A DNA stretch of 64,000 nt from Manis javanica. Taxonomy: Eukaryota > Chordata > Mammalia > Pholidota > Manidae. The notes beneath the pieces are model-generated. The model did no database searches and had not been told where the DNA came from. It was given only the letters and a program-made list of their open reading frames with translations. Where the stretch lies: assembly GCF_040802235.1 (NCBI RefSeq), contig NC_133174.1, forward strand, positions 139,739,213-139,803,212. Reading direction: 5' to 3'. Shown piece by piece: positions 22,901-34,200 of this stretch. Made by a program: the position numbers and the translations under genes. The first letter of the stretch is position 1. Each line of letters starts with the position of its first letter.

Positions 22901-23549
22901 ATGTCGCAATCCAGGTATGGAATAGGAAATGTACAAGATAAGCCTGGGACATTCTGTGACAAGTGAAGAAGCCCTCTGACAGCTAGGAGTGCATCAAGGA
23001 AACAAGGGAGCCGCCTCAAAGGGGTTCCCCCAGGCCTGGGAGGAGACTGACCATCTGGGCATCAAAAGGAAGACTAAGGGCAATGACTGAAGCATATTCA
23101 ATATGTAACAGTCCAGGCAATCTTAATGACCGGTGATCCTGGAAGTTGCTGTGGGACCAAGTCATTACTCCGGACGGTAATAAATAGAAAGAAGGCTCGT
23201 GCATGGACCCGGCTTTTCCAGGATCATCTGTATTTTGTAATAACCCAATAGCTGATGAGGGCAAGTTCTTCCATTACACAGTTCCAACTAGGAAAAGCTG
23301 TAAGAAATACAGAATTAGAAAAGCACCCTTTTGTAACCCTCAATAATGGACCTAGCTGGAGACCATCAGTGGTACTAAAACCGCCTCAATCTGCCGATCC
23401 ACCCGAACAACATGGAAATGCGGCGACCGCACAGGGTATACTTCCTGGCCTCATAGGATGGGAAGTACTCAGCCCTGCCTATGGGGCAGTTGTCTTGTGC
23501 CAAAAAGGGAATTTAACCTGAATCTAATCACATCTCTCGCTCTACCAGT
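22901..23549. other. Intergenic, not identified
   Basis: An 88-codon plus-strand frame (23255-23521) has no recognised similarity. Probably old repeat sequence. Confidence 0.3.
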
Positions 23550-24070
23550 TTCTAGGGAATGCCGCAGACAATGAAACATGGTAGACACCACAAGGACGCC
23601 ATCAGCCACACCCAGACTGCAAGGAACGCTATAGGAGGAAGGACATAAGAGGCATATCAACCTCATGCTAAGTTCATATCTGAACAAACCAGCTCTAGAA
23701 GAGCATCAACATTAGGTGTGATAATGATGCTGTGGGTCATTTTAGAAGCCCTTATTTGTTAAAAAGCCATAGGTAAGTATTTATACGTGAAATGAGGTGA
23801 CATCTAGTATTTATTTTTAAATACTCCAGAGTAGAAGCAATGTGGGATCCTGGAACAGAAAAAGGACATGAGTAGAAAAACTGGTGAAATGTGAATGAAG
23901 TCTGGAGGTAAATTCCTAGTATTGTACCAGTGTTGCTTTCTCAGTTTTGCCAATGTTACCGTGGTGTGAACAGTCAGGTGGTAACATTAAGAGAAACAGG
24001 GTGGGGGTACAAGGGAACTCTCTAAAACCAAAATTCATTTCAAAAAATATTCCAGGAAAAAAGAGGGAAG
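23550..24070 (+). repeat. Old LINE 3'-UTR-like sequence
   Basis: 'atgtgggatcctggaacaga', then 'attgtaccagtgttgctttc' and 'acaagggaactctctaaaac' follow the order of a common old L1M-type 3' region. Confidence 0.45.
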
Positions 24071-24079
24071 TATCAATGA

Positions 24080-24400
24080 AAAGGATGAGCAGTACTCAAC
24101 AGCCAAAAGGCAAACAATCCACTTTGAAAATGGACAAAAGATATTTCACCAAATTGGCCATGTGGGTGGCCAGTTGGCACATGAAGAGCCGCTCGTCGTC
24201 ACTAACCATCAGGGAAGGGCAAAGCAAAACCACCGTGCCGCTGCTCAAATGGCCCCTGCAAAGTGGTGACAAGAGCAAGTGCCAGCCAGGATACAGAGCC
24301 AGCGGATCCTCACCCCATGCTGCTGGCCACACAAAATGGGGCAGTCACTCTGGAAAACATCTGGGGAGTTTCTTATAGAAACACCTCTGTTTAAAGAGGC
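24080..24400 (+). repeat. Old LINE-1 ORF2 fragment
   Basis: Contains degenerate L1 ORF2 3' text: 'aaaatggacaaaagatattt', 'catcagggaagggcaaagca' and 'cactctggaaaacatctggg'. Unusually GC-shifted for L1. Confidence 0.6.
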
Positions 24401-27400
24401 AGCACAAGGATCTGTGCGCCACACAGACCCACGCGGGCGGCGCGTAGATATGCACAAGCAACTCTGGGATGGTCCCTGCGTCGCCTACTGGACATGCAAG
24501 GCGCCAATGCTGCCAGGGCCTGGGGCGGGGCCCCAGCCTCTTGGACATCTCTGTGCAACTTGCTATAAATCTAATTGTTTCAAAACAGCAAATTCTGACA
24601 AATACTCCAGAAAAGAAGCAGGGTATAAATGCAAAACACAAGCAAATCATTGGCAGCTGTTGACACTGGCTGATGAGGCCCCAGGGCTTCATTAACGATT
24701 CTCTCTACCTTTGTTTATGGTTGACATTTTCCATGATAAACAGTTTTCTTAAGAGCCACCCCTAAACCAATGTCTGTTGAATGAACAAATGAAGGATTAA
24801 TGAATAACCCCAGTCTAAACCTGTGGTTCTATAGATAATGGCAGCAAGACTTAGGGAGGGAGAGGCCTGCTCAAGGCCACACCAAACAGCAGAAGCCAAG
24901 CCAGGCCTCACAACCAGGGCTCCGGATCAACAGTCTAGGTCTTTTTCAATACATTTTTTAAACTTTACACAGCCAGTATGTAAACACATGCTCATTGTAC
25001 AAAAAAACAAAAAGAGAAAAAGTGACCACAAACTGAGGGCTCCAGCATGGGGAGGGGGTCTTCCCCCTGAGATGGCAAAGGGACACCCAGAAAGCCAGCT
25101 GTGCTGAGGGGTTGGTCAGAGGGCTCTGTCGCGGGAGATTTTCTGTAAGATGAGGTCACTGGAATGCTTGGTGTGTCTGAATGTCTTGAGAGAACATTTA
25201 CACTCCAGGTCGAGTCTAGCTAGGGCTGAATTAGTGATAAGTGAATGGGAAGCTAAGCAAACAGCAAGCCAAAGGACAATTATTAACTCCTGCAAAAACA
25301 CAGCACCGTGCAAAGAAAAGTAACCATGGCTTAACTGTGAATGGCATTTCTGTGGATGCGTAATTTTCAAGGATTGGGGAGCGGTGGGGGCAGGGAGAAC
25401 AGAAGCATCCTGTTGCCAACCGAAAGAAGCAGGCTGGCAGGCGGGTGCTACAGGGCGCCTGGGCTCCCACCCACCGGCTGGGGCGACCTACTGAGCAAAG
25501 GCTTGTGGGCAGGGTGGAGGGAAGCCCACTGGAAGGTCCTTCCCCTTCCAAAATGCTCAAGGGCTCAGAGGACCATCTGTCCGCTCTGCAAGCTCCTCCC
25601 CAACCCCCACCACTCCCCGTGCCCCCTATTTCCTGGAGACAACAGCCCGGTGGCCCGGCTGAAACACTGTCCTCTCTTCCTCCTGTGCTTCCCCATGGCC
25701 TGTCCCATCACGGGGGCCCCTCCTGTCGAGGCTTTGGGCCTCGCATGCCCACCCTTTTTCAGCCACACGCAGGCCTCCTCAGGTGCCAGCCCGTGCACAC
25801 GGCCAGCCACAGAGACACCCAGGCCTCTCCGAGGAGGGAACTCCTGTCCAGCTGCGTGGTGGGCAATGGCTGGGTGGCAGCCAGAGCAGGAGAGGTTGCA
25901 GAGCCAGTGTCCCTGGAGATCAGCCCTTTCCCACCTTCAGCAGAGGGGGCGGAGCACAGCCACGCAGTAGGCCCCATCCCCTCGTGTGCCCTTATCCCCG
26001 GAAGCAGAGTGCCTGAGGAATTGACACACAGTGGGTGTGGCGGGTGAAGGCAAATTCTGGCGCGCTAAGACCCCCACCCCTTAAGATCCAACCACCACCG
26101 ACCGGATGGTCGCCCACCCCTTAAGATCCGATCACCAACACAGCCTTTGCCTCAGGCCCTTCCCTTGCTCCCTGCCCTGCCTCTCCTCCCAGTGGGCTTG
26201 ACAGCACTGGGGCGATGGCACTGTGGGCAGGAGAAAGGGCATTCATTCAGCCCGAGGTACGCGAAGGCACGGGGAGCACAAGATGGTCTGGGCAGCCCCG
26301 GCAATGGCCACTGTCATCCAGGCTGCTGTGCCCTCTCCCCGGGGTTATGGGGCATGGCTGACAGAGCCCCAAGGGCAAGGGGCCTCCTGCTCAAAGCCAC
26401 ACAGCCTGGAGCACAGGGGCCCTGGGGAAATGTCACCAAAGTCCTACTCCAGCCCCTCACTGCCCTTGGGTCCAAGTCTCTTCCCCGTGGTCAGGTCTCT
26501 TGGGCCACCCGCCGGGTCCTGGTCTCTGAGCTAACATTCACCAGGCATGGAGGCCATGTGCAGAGGGGCCATGGCCCAACACGCAGCAGTCCAGGGGGTG
26601 ACACAGGCCCTGGCAGAGGTCTTCCCCTGAGGCAGGAGAAGAGCTAGGCTGCTGGGGAGCAGGCCAGGGAGATTGGGGGGCTGGGAGGGGTGAGGGTTCT
26701 CTCTCCTTCCCAGGCCCACACACCCCTGGCTGACCCAGGACAGCTAGGTGAGGTCACTGACGCACAGAGGCATCGGGCCCTGTCCCAGGGCCAAGCACTG
26801 CCCACTGCCCTGGAGGCACTGGCCAGGCCAGAGGCAGCTTCCTCCTGAAGGCAGGACAGCATCAAAGCACCTGCCTTACAGCAAGGGGCTGGGACCCCAG
26901 AGGGATCCAGAGAAGGGGTCCAGGGTGAAGCCAAACTATCAGCGGGAAGTGAGTGAGCCTCTCGGGAGGCAGCAATCTGAGCCAGTGGTGGGTGAGGCCG
27001 GGTCTAAGGAGGCCTGCCCCAGGACCACTGTGGGTGCCATATGTGCTTAGATCGGAGAAGGAGAGTGGCCGTTCTCCTGAAAGGTCATGGACGCACAGTC
27101 AGCTCTCACAGCCATCCACAGACAGCCATCTCGTTCCAACTCTCCTGAGGCTGCCTCCCCTCATTGGGGCCAGGAGACCTGGCCTCTGGGAAACATGGCC
27201 TTACTCACTGCAGGCATGGATGGTCCCCTGAGGGCAGTAAGCCCCTTTTTGGAGCCGCATCCCATGTCTGCAACAATCGGGGCAATCGGCTGGCCCACTC
27301 AGCCAGGGGGCCTGCAGAGGCGCCCCAATCCAGGCTCAGTCTACTGTGGGGGGGTTGCCCAGGAGCTCTGAGTTCACAGATCAGCCCCTGGTCCCCAGCG

Positions 27401-28930
27401 TGACTAGGTGAAAGCTAGTATGTGTGGGAAGTGTCTGCAAGCCAGAAGAAGGGTCCTGCTGGTTGAGGTGGGTACAGACAGCAATTGCCCCAGGCATTGG
27501 CCCACACAGGGAGGCAGGGTCAAGGGGAAGTAAGGCTATAACCAGAAGAGAGAATGTGCGTCAATTCAGAGCAAAGGTCAGGTGTGACTGGGCCTGGAGC
27601 AAAGAGGGGCAGACAGGAAGGAGTCTGGGCACTGAGCCAGCTGGGGTGCTCACCCCCACTGCCTGCAATTCCCTGTGCCTAACCCAGGCTTGCAGCCATG
27701 CCCCAGATCTATGGGCCCAAATGCCCACCTGCCATCCCACAGGGATGCTGCACGAGGGCCTGCCATCCTCCAGCATACCCTTGGCTCCCCTGCGGGGACC
27801 CCTCACACACCTCCACCACCCAAGAGCTCTAGCCCAGCATCTAAGCCCTAGTGTGATGCCTGGCCCCCTTCTGGCCACCTCATGTCTCCTGAGGCTCCAG
27901 GTGAAAACAGTTCTTCCTCCCAGATATCCTCTGGCTTGGCCACTCTGCTCTCCCAACACCCTCGCTCAAGTATACACTCAGGCCTCCTGCCTGGAGGCCA
28001 GGAGATGGCTATGGCCCTTCCAAAGCCCTGCTCCCTTTAGTGCAAATGCAGGCTCCTTGGGGTTTCTGGCTGTTTCCCCTCCAGCAGTGTCCTGAGGGAC
28101 CAAGCAAAGGTCGGGACACACACCTGCCTGTGCCTTGCACATATGAGTGAAAATCATTCAATCCCTGTGGCAGACAGGCAAGGAAGCTGGGTCCTGTAGC
28201 CCCGCAGAACCAGATCTTGGAAGAGGAGGGCTCTTCAAGGGGTCTGTCAACAGGTTACCCTCCTGTTGGCCCAGGAAGGTGAGCTTCCCAGGTGAGGACT
28301 GAACTGGCAGGGCCAGCAGCAGTCACACGACACTTAGGGGCCAGCTATGGCTTAGTGGAAGCCTCCCTCCCCCAGCAGGCCTACTCCACCCCATCAGGAC
28401 CAGGCCTGCTGGGCCCTGCCCTCCCTTGCCCAGGCTCCCCTCACCCACCCTCTTGGAGGGTACAGACAGGCAGGAGCCAGCATAAGAAGGGACAAGGGAA
28501 GGGGTCAGCCTGAGGCAGCCAGCTAAAAGGGTCCATGTTAGGCATGAGAGGCAGTGCTGAAGGGCACCTGCAAGGACAAACGTCTGCTTTCCACCCAGCC
28601 AGAGCAAAGAGCTGTGCACGTGTGTGGGGGCAGCTTCAGAGGGCAGGTGAGGCAGTGTGCCTGAGTGCACAGCATAAACACGTGGGAGCATGTGGGTGAC
28701 TGCAAGCAGGGGGGTGTGGGGGTGGACAACGCCAGTGTGTGTGTGTATGTGCGTCCCAGGGAGATGACTGGCATTAGGGAGGTACCTCCAAGCTTTTAAA
28801 CTAAAGGAGAAGTGTCTGCTGCAGCATGTGGCTGTGCATATACAGCTCTTCTCCATCTCCAGCCTCATTTTTACCCCAAATACACACACATGCATACGTA
28901 TCACAGGGAAAGCCATTCCAGGCCCCTGAA
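24401..28930. other. Intergenic, GC-rich, no gene recognised
   Basis: Includes a LINE-tail-like piece near 24700-24755 and a MIR fragment near 24835-24930 ('gcctgctcaaggccacacca'). From 25.3 to 28.9 kb it is GC-rich, with open frames up to 223 codons on both strands that carry no domain I recognise and overlap one another, as expected by chance. Confidence 0.4.
26073..26135. repeat. Short direct repeat, two copies
   Basis: 'cccaccccttaagatcc' occurs at about 26073 and again at about 26113, each followed by a similar accacc/atcacc tail. A small local duplication. Confidence 0.7.
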
Positions 28931-28939
28931 CAAGTTAAA

Positions 28940-29170
28940 CATCATTCCTCCATGCCCTTGCCCATGCTGTTCCCCGACTGGTATGACTTTCCTCCCTGCT
29001 CCACCTGGCCAACTCCTACTTCAAGACTCAGTACTGGGGCTCTGCTCTCTGCAGAGTTTTCCCTGGTCCTGCCCTATCTGTGGATTTTGTGGGTCACTGG
29101 ATGAAGACAGCCTGCTTCCTCCTGGGTGCTCAGCTACCATCTTAGTAACTATCCCAGATCTAGATTATCC
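28940..29170. repeat. L2-type LINE fragment
   Basis: 'ccatgctgttccccgactgg', then 'ctggccaactcctacttcaa' and 'gactcagtactggggctctg' match the common L2 3' region. Ancient and diverged. Confidence 0.5.
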
Positions 29171-29728
29171 CTGGAATCCAATTGACTCAGTTCATTCATT
29201 CATCCCATAGACATGTGTTGGATGCCAACTATATTATGCTTCATCCCTAGAGATAAGCTCTTAGTTAACATTACTATCAATTACTATGTTAGGATGCATA
29301 TTTAGGAAAAACTATAAATTGAAGCAGAGTTTAAAGAAATGCCATTCATTAAGAATCAACTAAGGACCTTGTTTTGATGTCAACTATGAACTGCCATTTC
29401 TTGTTAAATCTGGATCTGTATAGAATAAGGTGGAATAAGCAAATATCTCTTCATGGAACTCCAAGTTCCTTATCAAAATCCCCAGCCGCATTCATGCCTC
29501 TGTTATGTTGCAGCTCCCAAGCAGGTAGGAATGTTCACTGGTAGCTTCCTCCCTTTTCCATGGTGAGGGGCAGAGGGAACTGCAGGCTGCAATTCCTTTA
29601 CCTTAATCTGCATCTAGAATAGCCAAAGAATACAAAACTACCCCCTGTGAGTTGAGTTTCCTCTACCTTCAAGACCCCCTTCTCCTGCTGGGCCCCATGC
29701 ATCATGAAAACTGAAACAACTGGTAAAA
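29171..29728. other. Intergenic, nothing recognised
   Basis: No gene. An 'attcattcatcc' stretch near 29192 may be old MIR/L2 sequence. Confidence 0.35.
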
Positions 29729-29862
29729 AGAAAAAAAAGGAAGGAAGGAAGGAAGGAAGGGAGGGAGGAAGAGAGGGAGGGAGGGAGAGAGGGAGGGAGG
29801 GAGGGAGGGAAGGAGGGAGGAGGAAGGAAGAGGAAGAAAGAAAAAGAAAGAGAGAGAGAGAA
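29729..29862. repeat. Polypurine microsatellite (GGAA)n, (GGGA)n, (GA)n
   Basis: About 130 bases of almost pure purine, moving from GGAA units through GGGA units to GA units. Confidence 0.92.
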
Positions 29863-29894
29863 ATTCATCTGCATACAAATTGAAAAATTCATTT

Positions 29895-30470
29895 CAACAA
29901 CAAAAATTTATCATGAGAAAGGATCATTCCACCAAGAAGATATAGCATTCCTAAATGTGCATGCACCAAACAACAGAGCTACAAAATATGTAAAGCAAAA
30001 ACTGGTAGAATTGAAAGGAGAAACAGACAAATCCACAATTGTACTTGGAGACTGCAACACTCTTCTCTCTTCTAGCTGACAAAACTCAACAACACCATCA
30101 ACAGACAGGGTCTAATTGACATTTATAGAGCACTCTACCAACAACAGTAGGTACCCATTCTTTCAGCACCCATGGAACACATACCAATGTAGACCAAATC
30201 CTCAGCCATGCATATAACAAACTCAACAAATTGAAAATAACTGGAATCATACAGACTGTATTCTCCTATAACAATAGAATCAAACTAGAAATTAATAGCA
30301 GAAAGATAACAGACAAACTTCCAGACACTAGGAAATTAAACAAAAGAACTCTGAAGAAAAGAATTTTAATTAAATCAATAAAAATAAAACTACAACAGCA
30401 AAATTTGTGAGATGCAGCTAAAGCAGTGCTGAAGAGGGATATTTATAGCAAAAAAAGAGAAACTGAGTTC
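29895..30470 (+). repeat. LINE-1 ORF2 fragment (endonuclease/linker region)
   Basis: Clear L1 text: 'gcatgcaccaaacaacagag', 'aaagcaaaaactggtagaat', 'cagggtctaattgacattta' and 'agcagtgctgaagagggata'. Frames are broken by stops. Confidence 0.75.
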
Positions 30471-30689
30471 AGTTTATCAGAGGAAGGACAGTACATAGAG
30501 TAAATGTGGGCCATTTGCCTTGACTCACTCAGTCAACAATATCTGCCAGCCCCAAAGCTTCAGAGACATACACTTTAAAATAAAATTAAAACCTGACTAT
30601 TCCTGGGAGACTTTAGAGCTCTTACATTTCACTGGATACAGATTTCAAAACAGAAGAGTTGCACTGAACCCTGCACAAACTGACTTAAG

Positions 30690-30830
30690 TACTCCGAGCA
30701 AGCCATTCAAATCTGAATGTTCTGAATCTTAGTTTTCTCATCTGTGAATTGCTAAGACCATCTACCTCATAGGGATATTTTAGCATTAAATGATACAACA
30801 GGTGAGAGCATTTTGAAAATAGTAAAGCTC
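30690..30830 (+). repeat. MIR SINE fragment
   Basis: 'cttagttttctcatctgtga' then 'tacctcatagggatatttta' and 'gcattaaatgata' follow MIR order. Confidence 0.6.
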
Positions 30831-30831
30831 T

Positions 30832-31266
30832 GTGTTAGTTTGTTAGCGCTACCATAATAAAGGACCCCAAACTGGGTAGCTTAGAACAAGATATGTTTTA
30901 TCTCGCAGCTCTGGAAATGAGAAGCCCAGGATCAAGGTATCCATAGGGTAGTGCTCCTTCTGAAGGCTCTAAGGAGAGATCTGCTCCAGGTGCGAGCTTC
31001 TGGTGATCTTTGGTGTTCCTTGGTTTGTACAGCTCTGCCTCCATCTTCACATGGTGTTCTGTCCGTGTGTGTCTGTGCCCAATGTCCCTTTTTTATAAGG
31101 ACACCAGTCATGTTGGATTAGAAGCCCACCCACTCCAGTATGACTTCATCTTAACTACATCTGCAACAACCCTATTTCCCAATAAGGGTCACATTCACAG
31201 GTATGGGACGTTAGGGTTTCAACATCGGAAATGGGGTCAGGGAAACACAATTCAGCCCATAACAAG
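30832..31266 (-). repeat. MaLR (MLT1-type) LTR, minus orientation
   Basis: Spans from 'gtgttagtttgttagcgcta' to 'cacaattcagcccataacaa', both expected ends of a reversed MaLR LTR, with 'ataaggacaccagtcatgtt' inside. Close to full length. Confidence 0.8.
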
Positions 31267-34200
31267 CACCATACTAATGTTATATTAGAACGTTTTAGTC
31301 TTTTTTATTATCGTCTCTTTTGTTGGCTTATGAAATCTTAAGAAGTTTATATATATAGATATATCCATGTGTGTGTGCATATGTGCATGTGTGTGTATGT
31401 CGCAACCTTGGCAGGCTCCCCAGCCAGCCTGGATGGTTTGGGAGGTGAATTTATGCCCTGTGAAGGTCCGTGCACACCCGTGTGGACACAGGATGATTGC
31501 TCTGGTCCCAGGTCTGTGCTGCTGCAGCATTGGTGATAACACAAGCTGTAGCACTGCCACAGGGAACCAGCAGGTGCACCACCCACAGCATGACCTGGGA
31601 GCATGCACAGCCCCACCCACCCCAGGGCCCCTGCAGCCCTGGGAGTCAACCAGGTTCTTAGCATGCAGCTTTGGACCCCACCGGTGGGATTTTGCACAGG
31701 CGGCTGGAACCCTTATCCCTCATCCCTCCCAGGTGACAAGAACTCACGCAAGGCTTTGGTTTCCTCAGTAGCCAAGCCCTGCAGCACCCTGGTCACAGAA
31801 TCCGGGGCAGAGGTGGCCTGGGGACCCCCAGTGGAATGACACGGCAGCTCGTTCTCCTCCACCCCTGCCCGTCTTTCCTACTCAGCTAGTGCCCAGCAAG
31901 CACCTTGAGGCAGGAGAGGGGTGGGGGTGGCCAGCCCCATCCTTGGAAAGCACCCACTCAGCCCTCTGAGCAGAAACAAAGACGAGGATAAGAGTAGCCA
32001 CAGGGCCTCGGGCAGCTGCCTGGAGCAGAAACGGGATGTGGGGACAGGTAAAGGGCAGTGGGAGAGAAGGCTGGAGGGGGCACCGGAGGCCAGCGGGGCA
32101 TCCAATAGTGCCTACAGGTGGTGGGATACACCAGAGAGCAAAGAAAGTATGCGGAGGAAGCTGTCTGGGTGCCACCGCAGGAATTCAGAGTCGTCGCCTG
32201 GAGGCAGGTGGCAGGAGGCGTGCCAGGGGTGGAGGAGGAGGAGGAGGGCAGCCCTCAGGCAGGGATGGGCCCTAGCCAGTGGAGCGGCCCCTGGAGCCAC
32301 CCAGGTGGCCAGACAGCTGGGGACCAGCATCGGGATGGGTGCCATGAGTCCCACGTGTGGGTGGGGTCTCTCACTTTTCCATTGTCTCTGTACCCCAAGC
32401 TCAGAGTGGGGTGATATGAAGGTATATGTGGGGTTATACAGTCACCCCAACACCACCTCATTCATTCAGGAGATGTTTGTGGAGGGCCTGCAGTTCTCAA
32501 GCATGATGCCAGCAACCCTGGGCTAGCCAGCCAGCCAGGCACAGAAGGAGACAGACAGGAAGGCCCTATGACACCTGAGGGACATGCCAAGGAGGAGAAG
32601 GGGAGGGCTCTGCAGCTAGGGGACACCCTGTGTGCCAGGGCACCGAGCCAAGAAGCAGCTGGTGAGGTAAGGCCTAGGCCCGGGGTAGACCCAGGAGGTG
32701 CCGAGAGGGAGTGGGGGGCAGCTGAGAGGAAGGAGGGCCCCTCATGTCAGAATGCTTTGGTGACAACGGCGTGGGGTCCGAGTCTCCCCCGGCAGTGTGC
32801 CTTCTCACCAGTGGGGACCCCAGCCTGCTGGTGACCAGATGCCTGTGGAGGGAGTGGCAGATAGCAGAGGAGAAGACTGGGAGAAGTGGGGCTGGCCTCG
32901 GCTGGGGGCAACCTGACAGCGCCTGGAGCCTGGGGGCCAGGTGTCACCTGCCATGAGGGACACCAGAGCAGGGGTCCCAAGCAGCACCCCCAGGCCAGCC
33001 TCCTTGCCCTCTGGCCCATGGCACTCTCACTCTGCTCTGTTCCCCCTACAGAGGTGACCGAGAGAAGAGGCCTCTAGCCTTGCCGTCAAGCCAGGGGCCA
33101 CTAGAGGGGGAGCAGACGGGGTGAGGAGGGTCCAGCCGGGCCTGTGCCTGCGCCCACACCCCTCCCTCCTGTCCTACTGCAGGTGCTGGGCCACGTCAGG
33201 CGGGAGTCTCCCTCTGACCACAGGGGCCACCCCGCTCACAGGGCACCACTCAGGGACCCCAGCTGCCGGAGGGGCCCAGACAACATGCATCCCCCCCAGG
33301 CCCGTGGCTCCAAAACAACAACATTCTGTGCAGGTGGGGCCACCACTGAAAGCCGCTGCACGCTTGCTCTGATGATTGAGTAGTCCTCCTAAGCTTACAG
33401 CCTTGGGGACCCCAAACTTGACCCCACCTTTCCCCTCTGGAGCTGCAGAGAACAGGCAGCGCAGACCAGGGGTGCCACAGGGAGCCTGAGGGCACGGTCA
33501 CAGTCCCTGTGACCCCGGCCAGCTCCTTAATGGCTGATTTAAGAGCCAAGCCTCAGTTGATAAATTGGGTCTGTGTCACCCTCATGATCACAGCACCCCC
33601 CACCGTTGCGGTGCACCGATGAGAGGCCAGTGCTCCAGGCAGGTGACAGCCGAGGCAGATGGAACTCCAGAGTGGCCCAGGCTGAGCCCCAACTAGGAGA
33701 CCCCACAGGCCCTGCGTTTTCTCTCTGTGATGATAAAATAGTGCCAACCACAGCATGGGGGTGGGGATGAGGACCCAGCTCGCAGGCACTAAGTGCTCAC
33801 TGCCTATGCTGGGTGTCAGCCAAGGCCCTTCTGTGCTTCCCCATAGGGAACAGGCAGCACCAGAAGCTGACTCGCCACCTGCCCAGGCACACAGTGACAG
33901 AGAGACGACAGCTCTGAGGACCGTTACCTTGCCATCTGCAAGCAGGACAGAGAGGACCCCTGTCAGGGATTCAGTGACTCATCACAGCCCCTCACTGGCA
34001 GGGCCAGCAGCGAGGCTGGGCTGTGGGCCTGAGCCCGAGTGAGGGGCCTGGGCTGCCCCCTTCCTGCTGAGGCAGGGGCTCGCTGGCCCTCCCCTCCATG
34101 TGGATGCCGCTGATCCTTGTGGCTTGCCTGCCTCCGGGTCCTGGCCTTCCCGTCCCTCATCTCCCGCTCTCCCCCTCTCCCTGCCCAGGGGTGGTGGTCC

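Noticed and set aside
25341-26047. Two overlapping plus-strand frames of about 200 codons
   Set aside because: No recognised similarity, no promoter or splice context, and GC-rich composition makes long chance frames likely.
27424-28095. 223-codon plus-strand frame
   Set aside because: Composition-driven, no domain, and matched by a comparable antisense frame over the same bases.
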